From Succinimonas sp045124755 (GTDB lineage: Bacteria > Pseudomonadota > Gammaproteobacteria > Enterobacterales > Succinivibrionaceae): a DNA stretch of 22,969 nucleotides. Made by a program: the position numbers and the translations under genes. Every line of letters starts with the position of its first letter. Position 1 is the stretch's first letter. Positions 14,241 through 21,383 of this stretch are shown here, in pieces. The stretch lies in NCBI RefSeq assembly GCF_045124755.1, contig NZ_JBGVMK010000017.1; one strand, written 5' to 3'. Below the pieces are notes generated by a model that saw only the letters and a list, made by a program, of their open reading frames with translations, did no database searches and was not told the origin of the DNA.

Positions 14241-16568
14241 CTACACCTCAGCCACCGGCTGTTCCGCTCCCTCATCCTCAGGTTCCTGATAGCTGAGAAA
14301 AAGCGCCAGAACAAATACCGCCAGAAGGCCCAGAGCCAGCGCGCTGCCAAATGCGGCCAAGGCCCGGGTGCCTGAAAACGCCAGAGCCCCGAAGGCGGCC
14401 TCCGTGGTAAGCCAGGAAGCCAAAAGCGCCCGCCGCCGTTCCCGGATGGTGGCGGGGGAAGCTGAATACATAAAGATGCAGTAATCCGCCCCCAGTCCCA
14501 GAATCATAAAAAGAGCCAAGGCGGAAAAGAGGCAGAAATAGCCTCCGGAAAGGAACCGCGCCGCTATCAGCCCTGCGGAAAGTCCGCCCAGCACCGGAAT
14601 CAGAAAACCGGTAACCACTCTCCGGCCCATAAAAAACGTGAGAACGGCCAGCGCGGCCAGAAACGCCCCCGGCAAAACCCGGGTCAATTGTATCCTAAAA
14701 TCCCGAAAAGCATTATTCCACTCTGTTTTTTTATCTAGTCGTTTCACATTTCCCCGGGCCAGAAGCTCCCTCTCGAGAACGGGCCTGATTTCAGGAGCGC
14801 CGGATGTTCGCAAAAGCGCGGCATCAGCGGGGAACAGCCGGGCAAACACCGCGGGAATTACGGGATCTCCCGGCGCGGCAGAAAGCTCCGCCGCGATATC
14901 AGGAACAGTCTCCAGGGGGATTCCCTGCTCGCTGTAGGCCTCCTGAAGCGCCGGGAGGGCCGCCCGGTAACGCCGGATGCTCTCTTCCGCGGACCTCCGG
15001 GAGGGCACGGCAGAACAGGGAAAAAGCACGGCTCTTCTGAGATCCGGAGGGAGACTGTCCCGGATCTCTTCGCAGGTCTTAAGCGCCGTCTCCAGATCCC
15101 GGCCGGTTATAAGATACCAGAACACCTCCCCGGAATGCATCATAAGCTCGCTTATCTGACTGTCCATCTCCGTGAGAACGCCGTCCCGATCCTGCAGGCG
15201 GGATACCCGGTCATCCGGGGTAATTTCGGCGGCGGCATAAATCCCGGCCAGAATAAGCATAATGCCGCCGGAAAGTCCAAGATGGCGGCGGAGCCTCCGG
15301 GACATTTCCGGAAAACATCCCTTATCCTGTCCGGAAGCCGGAGTCCGCGCCCGGGAAGACCAGAAGGGAATAATCACAAAGATCGCCGTCAAAACCGCCA
15401 GGGAAAGCGAAACCGCCGCCATAAGGGCCACCTCCCGGAGCGCCGAAAGCGCGGTCAGGGTCATGGCAAGATAAGCCAATATGCTGGTAATGCCGGAAGC
15501 GATAAGAGCTCTTACGAGCTGGTTCCGGGCCGCCGGGTTCCCCGGCTCCCGGAACATAAATGAATGAATAAGATAATCCGCGCAAATGCCGATAAGGGCG
15601 GCGCCCATCCCCAGGGCGATGACGTGAAGATGGCCCAGAAAGAGCAGAACGGCGCCGAGGCCGCCCCCCAGAAACAGCGCCAGAAAAAACACGGTACCCA
15701 GAAGCTCTCGGATCCTCCGGAAAAGGCAAATGAAAATAATTATGAGAACAACTGCGGAAAATCCTCCGATGCGGCTCATGTCGGAAACGGAATTTTCGTA
15801 AGCGCGGGTCTCATAGAAAAACCCCGACAGGAAAGAAAGGCGGATCCCCTGCTCCCGGAGCTTCTCCCTCTCCTGAAAAAGCTCCTCCAGAAGCCGTTTT
15901 CCCCGCTCCCGGGAGATCCGCTGTCCCGGGGCAATGCTCCCGGAAAGAAGGAAATGCTGCCGTCCCTCCCGCTCTAAAAAAAGAAAGCCCTGTTCGTCCC
16001 GGCGGATGTCCCCGAAGGAGCTTCCCGAAAGCTGTCCCGAGAGATGCCGCATAATGAGAAAGGGATCCCGCCGGTATTCCAGATCCGTAAGACCGCCGAA
16101 GGGACTGTATACGGCCTCGAACACCGCCTCCCTAAGCTCCGCATCAGTTTTGAAATAGGGAGGATAGCGGTAACGATTATCAAAGAAATATTTGCCGGCA
16201 TCTTCGAGAACTGCAGCATCCTCCAGGACGATTTCCGGATACTGCCGCAGGATCTCCTGCGTCCGGGAGAGAGCCTGCCGTAACGGCGCATAATCCCTCT
16301 CCGAAGAACTCCCGACCGCTCCCGGAGTCTCCCCGAAATCAGGAATGCCATCCGCCATGATAATGATTTCCCGGGAAAGAGCCTCCGGCACCCCGAGGTC
16401 TCCCGGGCCCTGTTCTTCCGGGAGCAGCGCAGCCAAATCGGCAGTGATGATCTCCGGTTTTACAAGGCAGGCAGTAAATCCCAGGATTGTCAGAATAAGC
16501 GCCAGCAGGATCACCCCCGCGGCCCGTGCCGCCGCACTTTTGCGGGCTAATCCGATATCAGCGGGCAT
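14241..16568 (-). CDS. MMPL/RND-family lipid exporter of the aryl polyene-type operon
   Basis: An inner-membrane exporter of about 775 residues with the RND duplication pattern. One transmembrane helix lies near the N terminus (AAGVILLALILTILGF), then a periplasmic loop of about 230 residues, five helices (with GICADYLIHSF in TM4), a second single helix and periplasmic loop, and a final five-helix block with the related GLGADYCIFMY. These GxDYxxF-like motifs mark MMPL exporters. In aryl polyene loci such proteins are thought to move the polyene-lipid to the outer membrane. I start at the internal ATG at 16568, because the frame upstream lies inside the LolA-like gene. This start overlaps that gene by 11 nt and has GGAAG nine bases upstream. 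The longer ORF begins at 16670. Confidence 0.88.
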   Translation of the reverse strand: MPADIGLARKSAAARAAGVILLALILTILGFTACLVKPEIITADLAALLPEEQGPGDLGVPEALSREIIIMADGIPDFGETPGAVGSSSERDYAPLRQALSRTQEILRQYPEIVLEDAAVLEDAGKYFFDNRYRYPPYFKTDAELREAVFEAVYSPFGGLTDLEYRRDPFLIMRHLSGQLSGSSFGDIRRDEQGFLFLEREGRQHFLLSGSIAPGQRISRERGKRLLEELFQEREKLREQGIRLSFLSGFFYETRAYENSVSDMSRIGGFSAVVLIIIFICLFRRIRELLGTVFFLALFLGGGLGAVLLFLGHLHVIALGMGAALIGICADYLIHSFMFREPGNPAARNQLVRALIASGITSILAYLAMTLTALSALREVALMAAVSLSLAVLTAIFVIIPFWSSRARTPASGQDKGCFPEMSRRLRRHLGLSGGIMLILAGIYAAAEITPDDRVSRLQDRDGVLTEMDSQISELMMHSGEVFWYLITGRDLETALKTCEEIRDSLPPDLRRAVLFPCSAVPSRRSAEESIRRYRAALPALQEAYSEQGIPLETVPDIAAELSAAPGDPVIPAVFARLFPADAALLRTSGAPEIRPVLERELLARGNVKRLDKKTEWNNAFRDFRIQLTRVLPGAFLAALAVLTFFMGRRVVTGFLIPVLGGLSAGLIAARFLSGGYFCLFSALALFMILGLGADYCIFMYSASPATIRERRRALLASWLTTEAAFGALAFSGTRALAAFGSALALGLLAVFVLALFLSYQEPEDEGAEQPVAEV

Positions 16569-17340
16569 GGCAGAGAGCTTCCAGGGAATGATCTGACAGC
16601 TTTTCCGGGAGAGCGGCAGAGGACGGAGAAGCCGGGGACTCCGCAGCAGCCGTTCCGGAAGGAGCGGCACTGAAGGTTATTCTGGTATAGCCGCCACCTT
16701 CCTCGGCAATGCTGATGCCGGTAATCCGGGACTGCTCCGCCGTAATGGCAATCTCTTTAACTATCCGGGAAATGCCGGGATCCCGGGGAATAAGGGTGAT
16801 AATGCGACGCTCTCCCGAAGATAAGTCCTCCGAAGAGCCTCCCTCACCTTCGGCAGCATCAGGGTGCGCGCCTTCCGGAGCGACACGGATCTCATATTCG
16901 CTTTCCAGAGCGGCCGCATTTCCGGAAAGAAGCCCCATAAAGGCCTGCATGCTTTTGGCGAAAAAGGGATGAGGCGGAGCACTTCGCACCGATTCCGGCA
17001 CTGCATAACGGTCAGGATCCCTGATGCCGGCGGGGGTGATAAGCCAGATCTGCGGCCGGGGCTTTGTCACCGTCCAGCAGATCCCCTGTCCGGGAAATAC
17101 CAGAGCCTCCCCTTCGGAAAACACGGATTTCCGGGGGCCGGGAAGATACTTTTCCATAACGAAGAGCGCTTTATGGGGGGCGGCATCCCTGAAGACGGCA
17201 GAGGCGGAAACCGGGACAGCGGAGGCCGGATCTGTCCCGCAGCACAGCAGCGCCGGCAGCAAAAATATAGCCGGAGTTCTCCGTGAAATAAGGTTTTTAA
17301 AGCCTTTTAAGAGAAAGAAATTTTTACCGAAAGAAAGCAT
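16558..17340 (-). CDS. LolA-like periplasmic outer-membrane lipoprotein/lipid carrier
   Basis: A protein of about 260 residues, first gene of the operon as visible here. Starting from the ATG at 17340 (GAGGA seven bases upstream) gives a signal peptide with a basic n-region, the core AIFLLPALLCC and a likely cleavage after PASA. The mature part has the look of LolA-related carriers in polyene clusters: PRKSVFSEGEALVFPGQGICW, a PQIWLITPAG strand and a helical ALESEYEIR region, ending in ITGISIAEEGGGYTRITFS. It would ferry hydrophobic cargo across the periplasm with the MMPL exporter. A longer start at 17400 lacks a good ribosome site and would spoil the signal peptide. The lipobox is not convincing. 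Confidence 0.75.
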   Translation of the reverse strand: MLSFGKNFFLLKGFKNLISRRTPAIFLLPALLCCGTDPASAVPVSASAVFRDAAPHKALFVMEKYLPGPRKSVFSEGEALVFPGQGICWTVTKPRPQIWLITPAGIRDPDRYAVPESVRSAPPHPFFAKSMQAFMGLLSGNAAALESEYEIRVAPEGAHPDAAEGEGGSSEDLSSGERRIITLIPRDPGISRIVKEIAITAEQSRITGISIAEEGGGYTRITFSAAPSGTAAAESPASPSSAALPEKLSDHSLEALCHAR

Positions 17341-17347
17341 TGTGTTT

Positions 17348-17352
17348 TCCTC
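17348..17352 (-). promoter_or_regulatory. Ribosome binding site fixing the LolA-like start
   Basis: GAGGA on the minus strand is seven bases before the ATG at 17340. It supports this start over the in-frame ATG 60 bases upstream, which lacks such a site. Confidence 0.6.
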
Positions 17353-17418
17353 GCCCTCTTCATAATCATCATATCGGAGGCATTTTATCCGTGCCTTCAT
17401 ACGCTCGCCGCAGAATAA

Positions 17419-17628
17419 GATTGTACTTCATTTCAGATTCATAAGCTCCTCTCTAAGGCGCAGCGGGAAATTCAGGAAGAGGAAAACCATGACCACCTGA
17501 CAAAAAACGCTGAAAACAGCATATAAAAAGCCATCGCAAAAGCGGAAAAGCAATTTTTCAGCAAGACCGCAAAGGAACATCAGTGGGTGATTGAGAAGGT
17601 AGAGGATATTTTGGGGAGCACGAGATGA
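17419..17628 (+). pseudogene. Possible short gene remnant upstream of the polyene operon
   Basis: On the plus strand about 70 codons read as a Lys/Glu/Gln-rich helical peptide (KAQREIQEEENHDHLTKN, KEHQWVIEKVEDILGST) broken by one TAA at 17524-17526 and ending at TGA 17626. No start codon with a ribosome site is visible. The opposite strand of the same stretch is also open for about 66 codons and encodes a hydrophobic peptide, so strand and reality are uncertain. It may be the eroded end of a gene cut when the neighbouring DNA was rearranged. Confidence 0.25.
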
Positions 17629-17685
17629 TTGGCATCAACGGCGCTATTTTTAAGATTAATCCTGGCAATGCGAAACAACTGAATT

Positions 17686-17724
17686 AAATGCTGTTTTTGG
17701 AATAAAATATCAAAAACGGCATTT
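17686..17724. repeat. 14-bp inverted repeat (large AT-rich hairpin)
   Basis: AAATGCTGTTTTTG (17686-17699) pairs over all 14 bases with CAAAAACGGCATTT (17711-17724), with one G-T pair and an 11-base loop. It lies past the 3' end of the two small AT-rich genes. On the plus strand it is followed by AT-rich sequence containing six Ts. It could be a bidirectional terminator or a terminal repeat remnant. Confidence 0.7.
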
Positions 17725-17776
17725 TATCAATAATATTTATTTTTTAGAAAACTATTGGTCGCATATTTGTATCCGT

Positions 17777-18139
17777 TCAGTCATCTATAATGATTTGCTG
17801 GGCAAATAACTGCCTTATATCAAACACACTATAACCTTCCGGAAAAGGCATATCCTCAATTTTTCTGACTACAGGATAACAGAAATCGCATACATTCTGA
17901 AGATTGTCCCAGTCAACCTCTTTGATGGGGGTTATATCATAGCCGTAATCTTGTATCAGTCTTAAAAGAAGGCGATACCACTCGTCATTCTTCTGAAATT
18001 CCAGATGTCCATGAACCATGTCATACGTCAAATCGTAAATAAGATTTTTTAGCAGATCCCTTTTTTCAAGCTCTGACAATGATGAATATTTAACCTTCGG
18101 CAGAGAATTAACCTTTTGTTCGTAACTATATTTTGACAT
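17777..18139 (-). CDS. Small unknown protein A of an AT-rich gene pair
   Basis: A 120-residue soluble, acidic protein that I do not recognise. It is predicted mostly helical (LSELEKRDLLKNLIYDLTYDMV) with several aromatic residues (EWYRLLLRLIQDYGYDI, FCYPVVRKI). AAGG lies about seven bases before the ATG. It follows the other 120-residue gene by 24 nt, so they are probably co-transcribed. Base composition is clearly AT-richer than the polyene operon, with many AAA, ATA and TTA codons, which suggests horizontal origin. Small acidic pairs like this sometimes are immunity proteins, but nothing here proves that. Confidence 0.65.
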   Translation of the reverse strand: MSKYSYEQKVNSLPKVKYSSLSELEKRDLLKNLIYDLTYDMVHGHLEFQKNDEWYRLLLRLIQDYGYDITPIKEVDWDNLQNVCDFCYPVVRKIEDMPFPEGYSVFDIRQLFAQQIIIDD

Positions 18140-18163
18140 AACCGCCGCCTTATTTTACTTATC

Positions 18164-18526
18164 CTAAAACTCTAAATCGACTGGCGTAAGGTCTGATACG
18201 CAGTACCCTAAGATATCAACTTTCCAGTATTTATCACACAGTTCATAATCTTGCTTGATAATATCTATATTAAATTTGTTATATACTTCTTCTTCGAGTT
18301 TGCTTACTTCTGAATGATATTCACTGCAATTGCTTAAATTCATCCCTAAAATCAGAGAAGCATCTAACCCGGCATACTCCACCGCTTTTATTAATCTGTC
18401 GAAGAAGAAGCAGGGATATACATAGACAATCGGATAACAATCATTTATCAGATCAACAAGGATTAAATCCAGACCCTCATAAATTTGCAATGCCGCCTGT
18501 TCCATCGGAAAATCTGCAAATTTCAT
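18164..18526 (-). CDS. Small unknown protein B of an AT-rich gene pair
   Basis: A 120-residue acidic protein without a family I can name. It is rich in Asp, Glu, Tyr and Cys (five Cys), with hydrophobic stretches (LDLILVDLINDCYPIVYVYPCFFF) followed by a helical half (SEYHSEVSKLEEEVYNKFNID). It lacks a signal peptide. AAGGA is seven bases before the ATG at 18526. It shares length and strongly AT-rich codon use with the downstream 120-residue gene, but the two sequences are not clearly similar. A role as an immunity or accessory protein is speculative. Confidence 0.65.
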   Translation of the reverse strand: MKFADFPMEQAALQIYEGLDLILVDLINDCYPIVYVYPCFFFDRLIKAVEYAGLDASLILGMNLSNCSEYHSEVSKLEEEVYNKFNIDIIKQDYELCDKYWKVDILGYCVSDLTPVDLEF

Positions 18527-18738
18527 TTCCGCATCCTTTTATTCCTCTGTCCCTTAATTATGCCGCTGCGATTATCTTGCAGTCTCTCGGAATTACTTAA
18601 AAAAGATTATTAAGGGGAGATGTTTTGATGAAATATCACCGCATGGCTCCTGTTTTTGAAATCAGGGGGCCGACAGTGGCGTGTACGGACAATCTGGGCC
18701 GGAAAGCAACGACTGATCGCCTCCGTCCGCTCCCCGCA

Positions 18739-19590
18739 TTACCGCAGCTCCTTTACGTAATTCTGGCAAAAGCAGCGGATCAGCATTTTGATGAATTTCG
18801 GTCTCCGGCTCCGATCCATAAATTCCGAATCCGAATCCCAGTACGCCTTTACGGTGCCGTTATTCTCCGGGATAGCCGGGATGTCATCCGCGTCGTAATC
18901 ATACGCATCATCCAAGGGCTCATCATCGTACCCCGGAAAAGCAGGTGTCAGCTTCTGGAGGTAGTATGCGCCAAAGCCAATGGTGCTGTACCAGTAAATG
19001 CCAATGTATTTCTCGCCGAGCCGGATCTCCGAAATCCCCAAATCCTCTTCACTGATGGCCTTATCGACCTCCTCCGGCAGAAAGACGCGGCCGCTCTCCT
19101 CGGGATTGGGAAGCTGCCCCTCAATCCTGAGATACAGGCAGCAGGCGGAAAGCACGCAGTACAGCGTATCGGAAACGCTCATCCCCTCCAGAGGCATAAT
19201 ATCAGTCCCCCAGTAAAACATGTCCGAGCTCTCAGCCATCGTCTCCCCTAACGCCGAAAAGACTTCATCCTCCTTAATGAAAGGGGTGTAATCACCGGAA
19301 AGCCAGGCCTCAAACGCAGCATCGTCAATCTCTTCAGCGCCGGCGCTTTCGTAATTGCCCTGACTGCCGCCTTCATTCACGCTGGAGTTAGGTCTGGGGT
19401 TGGGTCTTTCGCTAAACCGGATCACTCTGGTTTTTTGTCTGACCGCGCCCCGGCTCCACAGGATTTCCAGTCCATCTCCCCGGTCAGAAGAAGCCTCAAG
19501 GACTCTGAAGCCGTGAATTCTGATCCCCGGATCCGGTGTGATGTAGTTTCTGAGACGCACGTTGCCATACCAGCTCTTTGATTCGCTCAT
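18739..19590 (-). CDS. Acidic protein of unknown function next to the DUF6273 genes
   Basis: About 283 residues; no family recognised. The N-terminal 60 residues are Arg/Trp-containing (SWYGNVRLRNYITPDPGIRI), then comes a low-complexity Asn/Ser/Gly/Glu linker (about 62-90). The C-terminal two thirds are strongly acidic, with an aromatic-rich piece (YIGIYWYSTIGFGAYYLQKL) and an Asp run (DDEPLDDAYDYDADD), closing with a basic helix (RSRRPKFIKMLIRCFCQNYVK). It is cytoplasmic by appearance. Two ATGs stand in tandem at the start; I take the second, since GAGGA is then seven bases upstream. It lies 76-78 nt after the second DUF6273 gene on the same strand, so a shared transcript is likely. Confidence 0.7.
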   Translation of the reverse strand: MSESKSWYGNVRLRNYITPDPGIRIHGFRVLEASSDRGDGLEILWSRGAVRQKTRVIRFSERPNPRPNSSVNEGGSQGNYESAGAEEIDDAAFEAWLSGDYTPFIKEDEVFSALGETMAESSDMFYWGTDIMPLEGMSVSDTLYCVLSACCLYLRIEGQLPNPEESGRVFLPEEVDKAISEEDLGISEIRLGEKYIGIYWYSTIGFGAYYLQKLTPAFPGYDDEPLDDAYDYDADDIPAIPENNGTVKAYWDSDSEFMDRSRRPKFIKMLIRCFCQNYVKELR

Positions 19591-19668
19591 CATTAAATCC
19601 TCGTTCTTGCCGGAGTATTCCGGGTTTCAGTCTGTCCGCATATTAAAGCCGGATCTGCTGCCTTGGCT

Positions 19669-20379
19669 TCACAGGTGAATCCACATGGCCGGTCTCACAA
19701 AACATGAATAGTTACTGCTGCCAAAGCTTTCGACGATGACCTTTCCGGGAGCGCTCTTAGCCATCAGGCAGGAACTTGTCCGGGTCTGCCTGAGAAACCA
19801 GAGGCAGCTTCCCGCAGGCAAAATCTGCGTGATATGCTGGCTGGCAAATTTGCTTTTAAACATGGCGTAGGGGGTGGCAAAGCATTCTCTCACGGCATGT
19901 CCCCGAAACCAGTTACGGGCCTCGTCCTCGCTCATGAGAAACACCCGATCCTCCGTGGCATCCCGCTCCGGATCCCAGGTACCGGGGTTTTCGGTGCCCG
20001 GACAATGGGTTTCCCGGAGCATTTTTGCTTCCGTATCCGAAAACGTCATGGCAATAAAATCGCTGTTAAGCCACCTTCTGAGGGAACAGTCCCGCCAGCC
20101 TGCAATATCCCTGTCGTTATACCGCTTATAGTCAATGGCATAACGGGTTACCGCAAGAACGCGGTTTCCTTCTCTTCGGAGAGCCAGCCACTCCAGAGGT
20201 GCTTTATCCATGCAGCGCTCATAATAGTAATGCCCGAACATGAAGTATGTGTTCGGCTGGATCTCCGGACGGCGTTCCTTTTCTGCCGGGGTTTCTCCGG
20301 AAATGAGCCGGGAGAGCTTGGCCCGCTTGTTTCTGCCGGGATTCCTGAGACGGAAGAGTGTATCCTGTTCATTTCTCAT
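19669..20379 (-). CDS. DUF6273-like protein, paralog 2
   Basis: A 236-residue protein whose conserved region (about 40-235) fits DUF6273: the opening strand FGHYYYE, PLEWLALRREGNRVLAVTRYAIDY, the hallmark SLRRWLNSDFIAMTFSDTEAKML, DRVFLMSEDEARNWF, TPYAMFKS, then LWFLRQ and a closing VRPAMWIHL. The region between LWFLRQ and VRPAMW is where family members differ most. The function of DUF6273 is unknown; its WLN...FLRS...VRPA layout recalls formylglycine-enzyme/C-type-lectin-like folds (my inference). The N-terminal 35 residues are basic (RNPGRNKRAKLSRL). It follows paralog 1 by 78 nt. GAGGA is nine bases before the ATG. Confidence 0.75.
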   Translation of the reverse strand: MRNEQDTLFRLRNPGRNKRAKLSRLISGETPAEKERRPEIQPNTYFMFGHYYYERCMDKAPLEWLALRREGNRVLAVTRYAIDYKRYNDRDIAGWRDCSLRRWLNSDFIAMTFSDTEAKMLRETHCPGTENPGTWDPERDATEDRVFLMSEDEARNWFRGHAVRECFATPYAMFKSKFASQHITQILPAGSCLWFLRQTRTSSCLMAKSAPGKVIVESFGSSNYSCFVRPAMWIHL

Positions 20380-20457
20380 AATGGCTAATCCTCTTTAATC
20401 CTGCCAAACGCAAATTTTCCTGAAAAAACTGCTGCCGGTGTTACTGAGGCCGGAAAT

Positions 20458-21117
20458 TTAATCCCGGGTCTTCAGCCACAGAGCCGGCCGCACCCCGAGA
20501 GAACGCGCGTCTCCGGGGCTCCCCGCCGTATCCGGAAAACCATAGGCATCCACAAACATGGCACGACAGTAATCAGCTCCGACATTTCTGAGCCACCACC
20601 AGCAATAGCCCTTGCCGCCGAAGCTTTCATCAGCAGAAACCTGAACGCCCTTCAGTCTGGCATAAGGCGTGGGCTGACATTTCCGGGACTCCGGACGCGG
20701 CAGATATTCCATGATCTCCCGGTAATTCAGCAGAAACACCCGGTTACGGCAGCTCCTGCCGCCGGAATTCTCGTACTCCGGATTGCCGTTATAATCAAGA
20801 GCGGTGTAGCACATTCTTTTCCGCTCCTCCTCGATAAACATCTCCTGAGAAAAGGCCGAATTAAGCCAGCTTCTGATGTCGCTGTGTATCCAGTAAGCGC
20901 TGCCCTCTCCCGCCATATGACAGTCCAAAACGTCGCGGGAAAGCAGAAGAGCCCTGCCCGGAAGTCTTTTCAGAACCAGCCAGGAGACCGGAGACTTTTC
21001 CCGGGGACTTTCCTGATAGTAGCGGCCCAGTTCCACATAGGTACCCTCCCGATAACCGAAGAGTTCCGCCTCGGCCTCGGAAGAATATGCGCGCTCTTTG
21101 ATATCTGAAACTGCCAT
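20458..21117 (-). CDS. DUF6273-like protein, paralog 1
   Basis: A 219-residue protein with the same domain layout as its downstream neighbour: ELGRYYQE, SPVSWLVLKRLPGRALLLSRDVLD, DIRSWLNSAFSQEMFIEEERKRM, NRVFLLNYREIMEYL, TPYARLKG, WWWLRNVGADYCRAMFVDAYG and the closing LGVRPALWLK. No signal peptide or membrane segment is visible, so it should be cytoplasmic. A strong AAGGAGG precedes the ATG, and a near-consensus promoter lies about 130 nt upstream. The two paralogs are divergent outside the shared motifs, so the duplication is old or they were acquired together. No function is assigned to the family. Confidence 0.78.
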   Translation of the reverse strand: MAVSDIKERAYSSEAEAELFGYREGTYVELGRYYQESPREKSPVSWLVLKRLPGRALLLSRDVLDCHMAGEGSAYWIHSDIRSWLNSAFSQEMFIEEERKRMCYTALDYNGNPEYENSGGRSCRNRVFLLNYREIMEYLPRPESRKCQPTPYARLKGVQVSADESFGGKGYCWWWLRNVGADYCRAMFVDAYGFPDTAGSPGDARSLGVRPALWLKTRD

Positions 21118-21245
21118 TATGTCCTCCTTCCTGAAAAGATAATGCCGAAATCAGCCCTTCCTGCCTCGGTTTCGCCTGTCCCTAAAAGCTAAACACCATG
21201 AAAACATCATGTCATAAAAGCGTTATCAGCTACTTTACGATACTA

Positions 21246-21275
21246 ATTATACTGTTATAGTATAGTTTTTGTCAA
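21246..21275 (-). promoter_or_regulatory. Near-consensus sigma-70 promoter with embedded palindrome
   Basis: On the minus strand TTGACA (21275-21270) and TATAAT (21251-21246) are both perfect, separated by 18 bp. The inverted repeat TATACT-ATAAC-AGTATA (21264-21248) covers the spacer and part of the -10 box, where a repressor would block RNA polymerase. Start of transcription would be near 21239, leaving a leader of about 120 nt before the first DUF6273 gene. Confidence 0.8.
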
Positions 21276-21333
21276 GTAATTTCAGAAAATATTGTCTGCG
21301 ATTTTTGTTTCCCCGGCGGACTTGAGTCTCACC

Positions 21334-21358
21334 CGGCTCCGTTGAATCAAAGGAGCCG
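21334..21358. repeat. 7-bp hairpin after the FtsK-like gene
   Basis: CGGCTCC (21334-21340) pairs with GGAGCCG (21352-21358) with an 11-base loop, about 25 nt past the stop of the FtsK-like gene. No T tract follows on the minus strand, so termination is possible but not shown. Confidence 0.4.
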
Positions 21359-21383
21359 TTCCCAAACTCCAATGCCGCCCCGC

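Noticed and set aside
14223..14243. Tandem ACCGCAGCTA repeat at the end of the exporter gene
   Set aside because: Only two 10-nt copies one base apart; too short to distinguish from local slippage.
18625..19251. Plus-strand frame starting after AAGGGGAG near 18617
   Set aside because: The ribosome-like site is attractive, but most of the frame is antisense to the acidic-protein gene and the peptide has no protein-like conserved features. At most the first 30 codons could be a remnant.
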